Shown piece by piece: positions 26,635 to 35,117 of a DNA stretch of 59,098 bases; the stretch's first letter is position 1, and each line of letters opens with the position of its first letter. The notes below the pieces were generated by a model, which worked only from the letters and a program-made list of their open reading frames with translations, was not told the origin of the DNA and did not search any database. Made by a program: the position numbers and the translations under genes. Source of the stretch: Planctomycetota bacterium (GTDB taxonomy: Bacteria; Planctomycetota; Brocadiia; Brocadiales; Brocadiaceae); NCBI GenBank assembly GCA_016873165.1, contig VGXV01000024.1, forward strand, positions 1 to 59,098, in the 5' to 3' direction.

Positions 26635-28086
26635 TCATAGTCTTCTCTTTAAAGTAAAAACATTGACAATTGAAAATGTATAGAAGTGATAGTAATACCT
26701 GACAGCAACAAAAAGTAAGATATTTAGCAACATAACGCTGACCATATTTGAAAATGCTGTGCCATTTATACCATATTTAGGGATAAATACCAGATTTAAC
26801 GTTATGTTTACTATGGCAACAAAAAACATTATATTGCGGAAGATTTTTTGCTTTCCCGTCATGTTTAAAATATATGCAACCGGACCTGTCATGGTATTCA
26901 CCAGTTGTCCGGCAGTCATCATAATTAATGCGTTTTTCCCAAGTTGAAATTCTTCACCAAAGATTTTGAGAAAAAATGAAGGAAAAACAAAAAACATAAC
27001 CAGTACCGGAGTCGTTATCCAAAAAATGAGTTTTGTTACTTGTTGGGCTAGTTTTGCCAGGGATTTAATATCACCGTTCCCATAAAATTGGGCAAACTTA
27101 GGCGCCGCGATGCTATTAAATGCAAACAGCGGAATACTTGTCAGCGTTGACAGTTTAAAAGCGATATTATAAATTCCCACATCGCTTTCCGTCTTAAAAG
27201 CGCCAAGCAGTATTTTATCAGTCCATCCCATAAATAAACATAACGAGTTCGATATCAATATAGGCAATGATATATTAAGGAGAGTCGTATATTTAATTCC
27301 TGCTTCTTCTGGCACAATTGCAGGAAAGTTTAATTTGCTCAGCCATAAAAACACTGAAAGAAAAAATACAATTGAAATACTCACAGAATACGCAACAAAC
27401 GGCATATATTCCCACCTGTTGATAAAAAGAGCTATTGCCAATATGACTACGGAAAACAGTGGTATGGATAAGTCCTGTAAAAATGCGTATTCTTTAATTT
27501 TCTTAAGAGCCCTCAGACTTTCCGAATTTATGAAAACAATAACCATCGGAAGGATGATAAAAGAAACTATCTGGAAATAGGCCGAAAGGTAGGTTTTGTG
27601 AAACAGATTTTTTGCTATGCAGGGAGAAAGGAAATATAACAGGATACTGATAAAGACGCATGCGGGAACAATTATTTTTATTGCTTTCATATAGATATCA
27701 TGAATACGACCACTTTTGTTTTGAGAAGAATATTCCGCAATAAATCTTAATAATGTAGTCTCTATGCCAAGCCTCCCAAATACAGCGCAAATATTCAAAA
27801 ACGTGAGGAAAAGGGCAAATATTCCTGATGTATGGGCTCCGTATTTCCTTGTAATTATCAGCATTAATAAATAGGAAGCAAGTATTCCCGTTATCTTGAA
27901 AGCGAAAGAAATAAAACCGCTTTTAAGAAGTTCTTTCAGATTAATATCGCTTAATTTGGAAATAAATTTTTGGATTATTTTGGGCAAAGGCATAGGCGCA
28001 AAAAGCAGGTTCCGTGTGTATATGAAATATTCAAGATAGCGTGGAATGTTCCCGGAAATTATGGTATATTTGCTTTTTTCAGGCAA
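26635..28086 (-). CDS. Polysaccharide flippase (Wzx/MATE-like)
   Basis: A 483-residue, strongly hydrophobic protein with about 12-14 membrane helices starting near residue 58. The pattern (KITGILASYLLMLIITRKYG, IGIETTLLRFIAEYSS, YNIAFKLSTLTSIPLFAFNS) is that of the MOP-superfamily flippases that turn lipid-linked sugars across the inner membrane. It is the only minus-strand gene in this polysaccharide region and converges on the Wza-like gene. The gap of 46 bases between the two stops holds no clear terminator. Confidence 0.9.
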   Translation of the reverse strand: MPEKSKYTIISGNIPRYLEYFIYTRNLLFAPMPLPKIIQKFISKLSDINLKELLKSGFISFAFKITGILASYLLMLIITRKYGAHTSGIFALFLTFLNICAVFGRLGIETTLLRFIAEYSSQNKSGRIHDIYMKAIKIIVPACVFISILLYFLSPCIAKNLFHKTYLSAYFQIVSFIILPMVIVFINSESLRALKKIKEYAFLQDLSIPLFSVVILAIALFINRWEYMPFVAYSVSISIVFFLSVFLWLSKLNFPAIVPEEAGIKYTTLLNISLPILISNSLCLFMGWTDKILLGAFKTESDVGIYNIAFKLSTLTSIPLFAFNSIAAPKFAQFYGNGDIKSLAKLAQQVTKLIFWITTPVLVMFFVFPSFFLKIFGEEFQLGKNALIMMTAGQLVNTMTGPVAYILNMTGKQKIFRNIMFFVAIVNITLNLVFIPKYGINGTAFSNMVSVMLLNILLFVAVRYYYHFYTFSIVNVFTLKRRL

Positions 28087-28198
28087 TCATAACATTATGA
28101 TATATGGATTGCCTTTAATTTTAGACTTTATAGCAATTATTTACTGGCCGTGCAACTTAAAAGTATTTTATGAAGCTAAACCTCGTTAAAGGTGTCTT

Positions 28199-29800
28199 AT
28201 GAAAAATGGTGAGAAAGTATTTGTAATAGGGATAGATGGCGCAACTTTTGATATTATCGGCCCATGGCTGGAGCAAGGCAAATTGCCACATTTAAAATCA
28301 CTCATAGATAACGGATGCTCAGGCATCCTGGAATCTTCCGTTCCTCCGATAAGCCCGGTGGCGTGGCCTTCTTTCTTTACCGGTGTCAATCCGGGAAAAC
28401 ACGGGATATTTGATTTTATAGAAAAATCGAAAACAGACCAAAGCATTCGTTTTATGAACCGGACCAATTGTAAAGCGCAGCCTATCTGGGGGTATCTTAA
28501 TCAGGCAGGCTATACAACAACAATAATAAACATTCCAGGCACATATCCTCCTGATAAAATTGATGGATTTATGATTTCAGGATTAGACACCCCGAGCACA
28601 GACAGTGAATTTACCCATCCCAGTGAATTTAAAAACGAATTAAAAGCGGCAGTTGGCAATTATATTATTGACCTGGAACATAACCCCGTTTTAATGAATA
28701 ACCCCCGAAAATACCTTGAACATATGGTTGATATGGTCGGGATGCGTGAAAAAACCGCGCATTACTTAATGACCAAATATCCCGTTGACTTTTTTATGGT
28801 AGTTTTCACTGCAACAGACCGGGTGCAGCATTCGTTCTGGAGATATCAGGATAAAGAACATCCGGGGTATTCTCCAGGATTGGAGGACGCAATATATACG
28901 GTATACAAACGGGTTGATGACGCCATTGGAAGACTTCTGGACAATCTGGATGAATCAGCAAGTGTAGTTGTAATGTCCGACCACGGTATGTATGGCGTAT
29001 ATAAAAGCGTTGACGTAAACCGATGGCTGCTTGAAAATGGTTTTCTTGTCTTAAAGAAAGAATCCCCCGTTTTAAAAATAAAGGACTTCTACAAAAGGGC
29101 CAAAAGAAAATATCTGAAAAAAGCGGAAAAAATCCTCTTTGACCATTATATTGACTGGTCTAAAACGCGCGCCTATTTTCTTGGTTCATGGGGAAATATT
29201 TTTATCAACGTAAAAGGGAAGGAGCCCTATGGCATTGTAAATCCGGGAAAAGAATATGAATCAATACGAGAAGAAATCATACGTAAACTGAGTCCTCTCA
29301 CCGACCCTGAGAATGGAAAACCTGTCATTAAAACCATTTTGAAGAAAGAGGATATTTTTACCGGTGATTATTTTGATAAAGCGCCGGATCTCGTCATAAT
29401 GTGGAATGAAAAATACAACAGCATCAAAACTCTTTACGAAAAACTGAGATCCGGTGGCCGACACGGCGTCATTCAACCGTACAAACAATTGTGCGGAGAT
29501 CATGCGCCAAATGGAATATTCGTTTATAAATCGCCTCATGTGAAAAAAGGAATGACCAACATGAAGGCAAAAATTATTGACCTGCTGCCGACAATCCTTT
29601 ACACAATGGATGTCGCAGTGCCAAATTCTATCGATGGAAGAATTTTAAATGAAATATTTACCGAAGAATTTCTTAGTAAAAAATCAGCGAAATTTGACAA
29701 CAACATGTATATGTTCGAGACAGAAGAAGCATCAGTTTACTCAGATGAAGATAGCCAAAAGATAGCAGAACGGCTTACGGATCTTGGTTATTTCGATTAA
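28199..29800 (+). CDS. Alkaline-phosphatase-superfamily phosphodiesterase/transferase
   Basis: A 533-residue type I phosphodiesterase/nucleotide pyrophosphatase-like enzyme. Metal-site signatures are GIDGATFDII (D13), the nucleophile region SPVAWPSFFTG at 52-62, VVMSDHGMYG near 258 and CGDHAPNG near 432. No signal peptide is obvious, so it may act in the cytoplasm or on a membrane-associated lipid-linked substrate. Such proteins recur in exopolysaccharide loci, where they may transfer or remove phosphate-linked groups. It appears to begin a run with the radical SAM and glycosidase-like genes up to a terminator at 33613. Confidence 0.85.
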   Translation: MKNGEKVFVIGIDGATFDIIGPWLEQGKLPHLKSLIDNGCSGILESSVPPISPVAWPSFFTGVNPGKHGIFDFIEKSKTDQSIRFMNRTNCKAQPIWGYLNQAGYTTTIINIPGTYPPDKIDGFMISGLDTPSTDSEFTHPSEFKNELKAAVGNYIIDLEHNPVLMNNPRKYLEHMVDMVGMREKTAHYLMTKYPVDFFMVVFTATDRVQHSFWRYQDKEHPGYSPGLEDAIYTVYKRVDDAIGRLLDNLDESASVVVMSDHGMYGVYKSVDVNRWLLENGFLVLKKESPVLKIKDFYKRAKRKYLKKAEKILFDHYIDWSKTRAYFLGSWGNIFINVKGKEPYGIVNPGKEYESIREEIIRKLSPLTDPENGKPVIKTILKKEDIFTGDYFDKAPDLVIMWNEKYNSIKTLYEKLRSGGRHGVIQPYKQLCGDHAPNGIFVYKSPHVKKGMTNMKAKIIDLLPTILYTMDVAVPNSIDGRILNEIFTEEFLSKKSAKFDNNMYMFETEEASVYSDEDSQKIAERLTDLGYFD

Positions 29801-29819
29801 CTAATTTCAAACTGTTCAT

Positions 29820-29847
29820 GTAGTGGCAAGGCGTGCCTTGCTACTAC
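29820..29847. repeat. 28-base palindrome
   Basis: GTAG and GCAAGGC on the left are mirrored by GCCTTGC and CTAC on the right. It lies between the AP-superfamily gene and the radical SAM gene and belongs with the other short palindromes scattered between genes here. Confidence 0.7.
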
Positions 29848-29926
29848 GTTGTTAAAAGTCGCCGAAGGCCTAATTTAACCTTTAACATAATGGGGTAACA
29901 TAATAAAATATCCCCTTTTGCATTTT

Positions 29927-31294
29927 ATGAAAATTTTATTAGTTCAATCTTACCTTAAGGGAGATGTTTTCCCGCCGGTATATCCTTTGGGCATTTCATA
30001 TGTCGCGAGCTTTCTCTCCCGGCATGAGGTACGGATTTACGACCCGAACCTTTCATTGAATCCAACGGATGATTTAACAAAGGTAATTCAGGATTACCAT
30101 CCCCAGGTAATTGGTATTTCACTGCGAAATATAGACAATCAGTCACGAAAAAAACCTCTTAACTACTACGGGGATTTTCAGGATCTTTTGCATACAATAA
30201 AAAAAACAGCCCCATCCGCACACATCATCGTTGGCGGCACAGGATTTTCCATGTTTGCCAGGGAAATAATGGACACTAATTCAGAAATAAATTATGGCGT
30301 ATACCTGGAAGGCGAAGAAACATTATCCGAACTGGTAGACAACCTTGACCAACCGGACAAAGTAAAAGGAGTATATTACCGCAAAAACGGCACAGTCTGC
30401 TACACAGGATCAAGAATGCTTCCTCAATTTGAAAAATTTCCGGCGCCAAGAAGAGACATTGTCAATCCGGTTCCTTACAAAAGCGGAGAAGCGTCAATCG
30501 GAATTCAAACACAAAGAGGGTGTCCGTTGCACTGCGCATATTGCAATTACCCGGCATTAAACGGAAACCGTTTAAGATCAAGATCTCCTGAAAACGTTGT
30601 GAACGAAGTAGAGGCTCTTGTCCATACATACGGAATACAGCATTTTATGTTTGCAGATTCTCTTTTCAACAGGCCGCTGGAACATGCCGCCGGCATATGT
30701 AAGGAAATAATCCGGCGAAATCTTCAGGATAAAATCAATTGGATGTGCTGGCTGGACGTGCGGGGCGTTACGAAAGACTTTTTGCATTTATTGAAAAATG
30801 CCGGTTGCAGCGGAATCTCCTTTTCTCCTGATGGATTATCAACATCTTCATTAACTTCCCTGGGAAAAGGCATAAAGGAAAGAGACGTTTGGAATCTGTT
30901 GAAACTCATTGCCACTGATCCGCTCACGAAAGACATTAAATTCATTATTACCATGTTTATAAATTCACCCGGTGAAACATATTTCGGGATGATAAAAATG
31001 CTTTTTTACAAATTCGTTTCTCTTATTGTTAAGAAAATTTTAAAAAGAAACATAAACGTCCAGGTGGGGTGGATACGATTGGAACCGGACACTGAAATAT
31101 ACAACATCGCAATTAAACAGGAAATCATCTCGCCGGCCAAATCGCTTCTTCCTGCGAATACCGACGACATTAAAAATTTATTTTATTTAAATCCGTCTTT
31201 AAAATTTTTAGACATAGCTGTTCTCACCATGGCATCTATAGCTGAATCTGTTAAAGGCAAAATAAAACAAAAAATAATCGGGAGGGCTTCATAA
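29927..31294 (+). CDS. B12-binding radical SAM protein (polysaccharide region, copy 1)
   Basis: About 455 residues. The N-terminal cobalamin-binding domain (LLVQSYLKGDVFPPVYPLG, then IIVGGTGF near 103) is followed by the radical SAM motif C199-x3-C203-x2-C206 (CPLHCAYC). It differs from the other three radical SAM proteins of the window outside these motifs. It overlaps the next gene by one base, and the two are translationally coupled. Possible roles are methylation or rearrangement of a sugar or lipid precursor; the substrate is unknown. I used ATG 29927; a TTG at 29918 is also possible. Confidence 0.85.
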   Translation: MKILLVQSYLKGDVFPPVYPLGISYVASFLSRHEVRIYDPNLSLNPTDDLTKVIQDYHPQVIGISLRNIDNQSRKKPLNYYGDFQDLLHTIKKTAPSAHIIVGGTGFSMFAREIMDTNSEINYGVYLEGEETLSELVDNLDQPDKVKGVYYRKNGTVCYTGSRMLPQFEKFPAPRRDIVNPVPYKSGEASIGIQTQRGCPLHCAYCNYPALNGNRLRSRSPENVVNEVEALVHTYGIQHFMFADSLFNRPLEHAAGICKEIIRRNLQDKINWMCWLDVRGVTKDFLHLLKNAGCSGISFSPDGLSTSSLTSLGKGIKERDVWNLLKLIATDPLTKDIKFIITMFINSPGETYFGMIKMLFYKFVSLIVKKILKRNINVQVGWIRLEPDTEIYNIAIKQEIISPAKSLLPANTDDIKNLFYLNPSLKFLDIAVLTMASIAESVKGKIKQKIIGRAS

Positions 31295-33594
31295 TGCTGC
31301 ACAAAATACCACGATCTATTTTTGGCATTACCTTACTTCTTTTGATGCTGTCCTTTGGTTTTTCCTTTGACTCTGTCATCTATGCATGGGATGACGCCGC
31401 GCTTGATTCTCCTTTTGGATTTACCACATCCTTTTATGCGCCAAAAAGGAAAAGCAACGAGGAAATGATGAAAAAAAGAAAAAATTTCGACTTCGACGGC
31501 AAGCCCGGAGACAACCCCCCTTACGCAACTGCAATAGAACTTGGCGTTAAATGGGAACGGCAGTCAAACCCGGTTCTGGATTGGTCTTTTGTGCAAAGAG
31601 ATAAAGACTCAATTATAAACGGAAAATTCAACTGGGATATCCCGGATAACTTTTTAAAGAGAATTCCTGAAGATTTAAATATTGTTGTCACTATTAATGT
31701 CAATCCAATGCTATTGCGCCCGGGCACATGGGAGTTTGTCGTTCCGCAAGCAAAAGAGTCTTATATCGAATTTGTTAAAAAAGCAGTTGAACGATACGAT
31801 GGCGACGGAGAAGACGATATGCCAGGGCTTAAAAACCCTGTAAAATACTGGCAGGTTGAAAATGAACCCGAAGTTCAAATCAAAAAGAAACAGGGAGGCG
31901 GACCGGGAGGTCAAGGAGGTCAGGGAGGGCCACCGCCCGGCATGAACCAGAGAAGAGGGCCGGGAGGACCTGGAGGCCCCGGAGGGTTTGGAGGTCAAGT
32001 ACCTCAGGGACGCGGGCCTCAAGGGCCGGGAATGATGGGGGGACAAACTCAAAAGGGGAGTGAATGGATGGGATTTCTGGAACTCATCAATATTACTTCA
32101 GATGCCGTAAAAAGCGCTGATGAAAGCGCAAAAATACTGAGCGGAGGAATAGTAAGCCCACCGCCGCAAATGAGGGCTGAGCTTATCAATGAATTTTGGC
32201 TTCCGTTAATCAAGGCGCTTGACGAGAATTCCATAGACATATTTGATTTTCACTGGTTTGACGATAGCATTATCGATTCTTATGAAACTTACAAAACATT
32301 GCGTAACGCCCTTGACGAAAACGGATTAACCAATGTTGATATATGGATGACTGAAACAGGCTCAAGCAGTAAAGAAGGCGAAAAGGGACAGGCCATTCAA
32401 GTGATAAAACGATATGTATTCCCTCTTAGTTACGGTGTTAAAAAGATATTTTGGGCATGGGCATTAGTGGAAGGATGGCCGCCGTTTGATTGCCAATCAA
32501 TGTTTGAATACACCGGTTTGATATATGACGGCAATTGTCAGGGAGACCCCGGTTTCGGTGTAAAAAAACTGAGTTTTTACGCATATAAGCAGATGACGGA
32601 AAAACTCAAGGACTCACAGTGGGATAATATAGAGACAATTTCCAACGGCAAGAACAGCATATACGCATATAAATTCCCTCAGGAAGAGAAAGATGTTTAT
32701 GTGCTGTGGTATGAAAAAACCAGCGGAAAAACGAGCTTTAATTTAAAAGTTGCCGAAAATAGCAAGTACACGGTAACAGAAGCAATACCAAATGTTTCCG
32801 AGGGAAAACAACTGAGTTCTGCTTCAAAAAATATTTTCACCACAAAAACTCTGACGTCTTCAGGCACCACACTTTCCATTGAAATATCTTCTGTGCCTGT
32901 ATTCGTTGAGGGGAAGAAGGGAGATGATTCGGAACAAGCCTCTGAAGCTGAAGAAACCGATGAAAGCGAAGATGATGAGGAAACATCAGTATCTGAGGAA
33001 GAAACTGATGAGGGCGAAGATGAAGCATCGGAATCTGAAACGGAAGAAGGCACAGAACAAAAACCTACCATGGAAACCCAGCGCATGCAGGGGCAACCAC
33101 CGGCGGGAGGGAAACAAATGCCGCCTCAGAGACCTGCCATGGGAGGACCTTCAGGATCACCTCAACGCGGACAACCTATGCCGCCGGGTGGACAAACGCC
33201 GCCGCAACGCGGACTACCCCCTGATAGCGGTAAATCGTACCGCGATTTGGAAGTCTGGCAAAGTTCAATGGATTTGGCCGTTGATTGTTATAATTTGGCA
33301 AAAGACATTCCGGAAGGAGAAAATGACACTTTAGCCGGACAATTACAGCGCATCGCTTCATCCATCCCCGCAACTATTGCAAAGGGGCAGGCAACACAAA
33401 ATCCAAAAGAGTTTTTTAATCATCTTTCAATGGCAAATGGATCTGTTGCAGAACTGGAAACATATCTTCAAATCGCCGAACGGCTGGATTCTATAGATGC
33501 AAATCGTATAAAACAGCTTAAGAAAAAAGCTGAAGCGATTTCAAGTTCAATCAGAAACATGCAAAAACCTTTTGCTGATAAAATACAACATTGA
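31294..33594 (+). CDS. Exported GH-A-type glycosidase-like protein fused to a four-helix S23/IVP domain
   Basis: A 766-residue multi-domain protein. A signal peptide covers about 1-31. Residues 35-535 look like a clan GH-A TIM barrel: acid/base E191 in WQVENEPE and a possible nucleophile E354 in IWMTETGSS, followed by a small beta domain. A Gly/Pro/Gln-rich insert (about 200-253) sits right after the acid/base motif. Residues 541-590 are almost all acidic or Ser/Thr, 591-645 are Pro/Gln/Gly-rich, and 648-757 match the S23 / 23S rRNA intervening-sequence four-helix bundle (SYRDLEVWQSSMDLAVDCY...FFNHLSMANGSVAELETYL). I have not seen this fusion described. GGGAGGG before the start gives translation coupled to the radical SAM gene. 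Confidence 0.75.
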   Translation: MLHKIPRSIFGITLLLLMLSFGFSFDSVIYAWDDAALDSPFGFTTSFYAPKRKSNEEMMKKRKNFDFDGKPGDNPPYATAIELGVKWERQSNPVLDWSFVQRDKDSIINGKFNWDIPDNFLKRIPEDLNIVVTINVNPMLLRPGTWEFVVPQAKESYIEFVKKAVERYDGDGEDDMPGLKNPVKYWQVENEPEVQIKKKQGGGPGGQGGQGGPPPGMNQRRGPGGPGGPGGFGGQVPQGRGPQGPGMMGGQTQKGSEWMGFLELINITSDAVKSADESAKILSGGIVSPPPQMRAELINEFWLPLIKALDENSIDIFDFHWFDDSIIDSYETYKTLRNALDENGLTNVDIWMTETGSSSKEGEKGQAIQVIKRYVFPLSYGVKKIFWAWALVEGWPPFDCQSMFEYTGLIYDGNCQGDPGFGVKKLSFYAYKQMTEKLKDSQWDNIETISNGKNSIYAYKFPQEEKDVYVLWYEKTSGKTSFNLKVAENSKYTVTEAIPNVSEGKQLSSASKNIFTTKTLTSSGTTLSIEISSVPVFVEGKKGDDSEQASEAEETDESEDDEETSVSEEETDEGEDEASESETEEGTEQKPTMETQRMQGQPPAGGKQMPPQRPAMGGPSGSPQRGQPMPPGGQTPPQRGLPPDSGKSYRDLEVWQSSMDLAVDCYNLAKDIPEGENDTLAGQLQRIASSIPATIAKGQATQNPKEFFNHLSMANGSVAELETYLQIAERLDSIDANRIKQLKKKAEAISSSIRNMQKPFADKIQH

Positions 33595-33612
33595 TACATC
33601 TTGACGAATGCA

Positions 33613-33655
33613 ATCGTCCTGGCAGCTTCCAAAAGAACTGCCAGGATGATTTTTC
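33613..33655 (+). terminator. Rho-independent terminator after the glycosidase-like gene
   Basis: A 13-base stem (ATCGTCCTGGCAG / CTGCCAGGATGAT, one G-T pair) with a 12-base loop is followed by TTTTTC. It ends the AP-superfamily / radical SAM / glycosidase-like unit. Confidence 0.85.
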
Positions 33656-33674
33656 ATACTACCATTAATCACAG

Positions 33675-35117
33675 ATGAACTATTCTCTTATTCATAATAA
33701 AAAATTAAACATCTGCCGATGGATTATTGTTATCCCTTTTGGCATAGCAATATCTTCCACTGCATTTATTAATCCACTGGTAACCCTCATCCTGCTTAGT
33801 ATTACTTCTGTGGTGGCTCTTTCCATCTTCAGGCCGCATATTCCTTATCTTTTTGCAGTGATCCTTATTTCCTATATCAGCATTGAAATCAGAATATGGG
33901 GCGATTATCGAACATTTTTCAACCTTTCGGAACCGTTCATACTTTATTGCCTGTTCTGCTGGTTTATATCCCGCGGTTTAAGGATTTCAACGGAAGATTT
34001 TCAAATCAGGAAATATTTCCCTCTTATATTGCTATACGTGTGGGGATGCATTTCTATCCTCTGGAGTACTGAAAAAACAATGGGAATATATTATATGGCA
34101 ATGTTTTTTATCGCCTTATGCTTCTTCTTTCTCACCATAGTAAACTTAAACAGCTTTTTAAAAATTAAAATTGCCATCGCTTTTTTTGTCATTATGGGAT
34201 TCGTCAGCAGCATCGTATGCTATTATTCGCTTATATCAAATAAAACAATTGAGGACATATTATACCATTACAATGAACATCTGGTCCGTTTTGTATTCAA
34301 TCCCGAACAGATGTTGCGCGGGCAAGGATTCATGCACCCGCTTGCCACTGCATACTACCTTTCCCTGTCACTCATGCTGCTGCTTGGATTTATTTATACG
34401 GGAAACAAATTAACAAAATTTTTCCTGGCAATCATTGCGATAGTAATATTCGTAGCCTTGTTAACGACCCTGAGCAAAGGACCGTTACTTTCTTTGCTAT
34501 GCGGGCTTTATATTTTTACCATCTTAAATGCCTCTGTCAATAAACACGTTATTATCGTATGGACGCTTATTCTTTCTCTTATTGTATTTGGTTTTTTCCT
34601 CTCAAGAATCCCTACGAATGATTTTGCAAAGGCACTGGATTATACCTCCAAGACATCCACAGAAACCACCGATGAATCTTCTTCCTTAGGTTCGAGAATA
34701 AAGCGGTGGAAGAAAGGCATTCTTTCTATAAAGGATCATTACGGTCTGGGCGGCGGATCAGGTGGTTTTTTTACGTATCTTGATCCGGAAATCTGTTTTG
34801 ATAATTTATACGTTCATATATTCGCTGAATATGGATTGGTCGGCGTATTGTTGTGGATATGGTTTTTGATCTTGTCATGCAAAAGATTTATTCAGGCATA
34901 TATCAATTGTATCTCCACTGAATATAAAAAATGGATGCAGATCTATATTGCGGGTGTAGCAACGTTACTGCTCAATGCGGTTACCTCTTTTTCTCATACC
35001 TTTTTGCCTATATGGTTTTATTTGGGGATTGGACACGCTATGTCAATTGCAATTGACCGTGAAAACAAGAAAAGATCAGAAAACAAAAGAATGGATACCT
35101 TAAAATGTCGCTTATAA
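33675..35117 (+). CDS. O-antigen ligase / polymerase family membrane protein (Wzy/WaaL)
   Basis: A 480-residue protein with about 11-12 membrane helices. A large periplasmic loop near 310-385 contains SRIKRWKKGILSIKDHYGLGGGSGGFF and a following NLYVHIFAEYGLVGVLLW, the usual O-antigen ligase/polymerase signature. It would either polymerise repeat units or attach them to a lipid. It overlaps the Wzz-like gene by 13 bases, so the two are translated together, which favours a polymerase role. Confidence 0.88.
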   Translation: MNYSLIHNKKLNICRWIIVIPFGIAISSTAFINPLVTLILLSITSVVALSIFRPHIPYLFAVILISYISIEIRIWGDYRTFFNLSEPFILYCLFCWFISRGLRISTEDFQIRKYFPLILLYVWGCISILWSTEKTMGIYYMAMFFIALCFFFLTIVNLNSFLKIKIAIAFFVIMGFVSSIVCYYSLISNKTIEDILYHYNEHLVRFVFNPEQMLRGQGFMHPLATAYYLSLSLMLLLGFIYTGNKLTKFFLAIIAIVIFVALLTTLSKGPLLSLLCGLYIFTILNASVNKHVIIVWTLILSLIVFGFFLSRIPTNDFAKALDYTSKTSTETTDESSSLGSRIKRWKKGILSIKDHYGLGGGSGGFFTYLDPEICFDNLYVHIFAEYGLVGVLLWIWFLILSCKRFIQAYINCISTEYKKWMQIYIAGVATLLLNAVTSFSHTFLPIWFYLGIGHAMSIAIDRENKKRSENKRMDTLKCRL

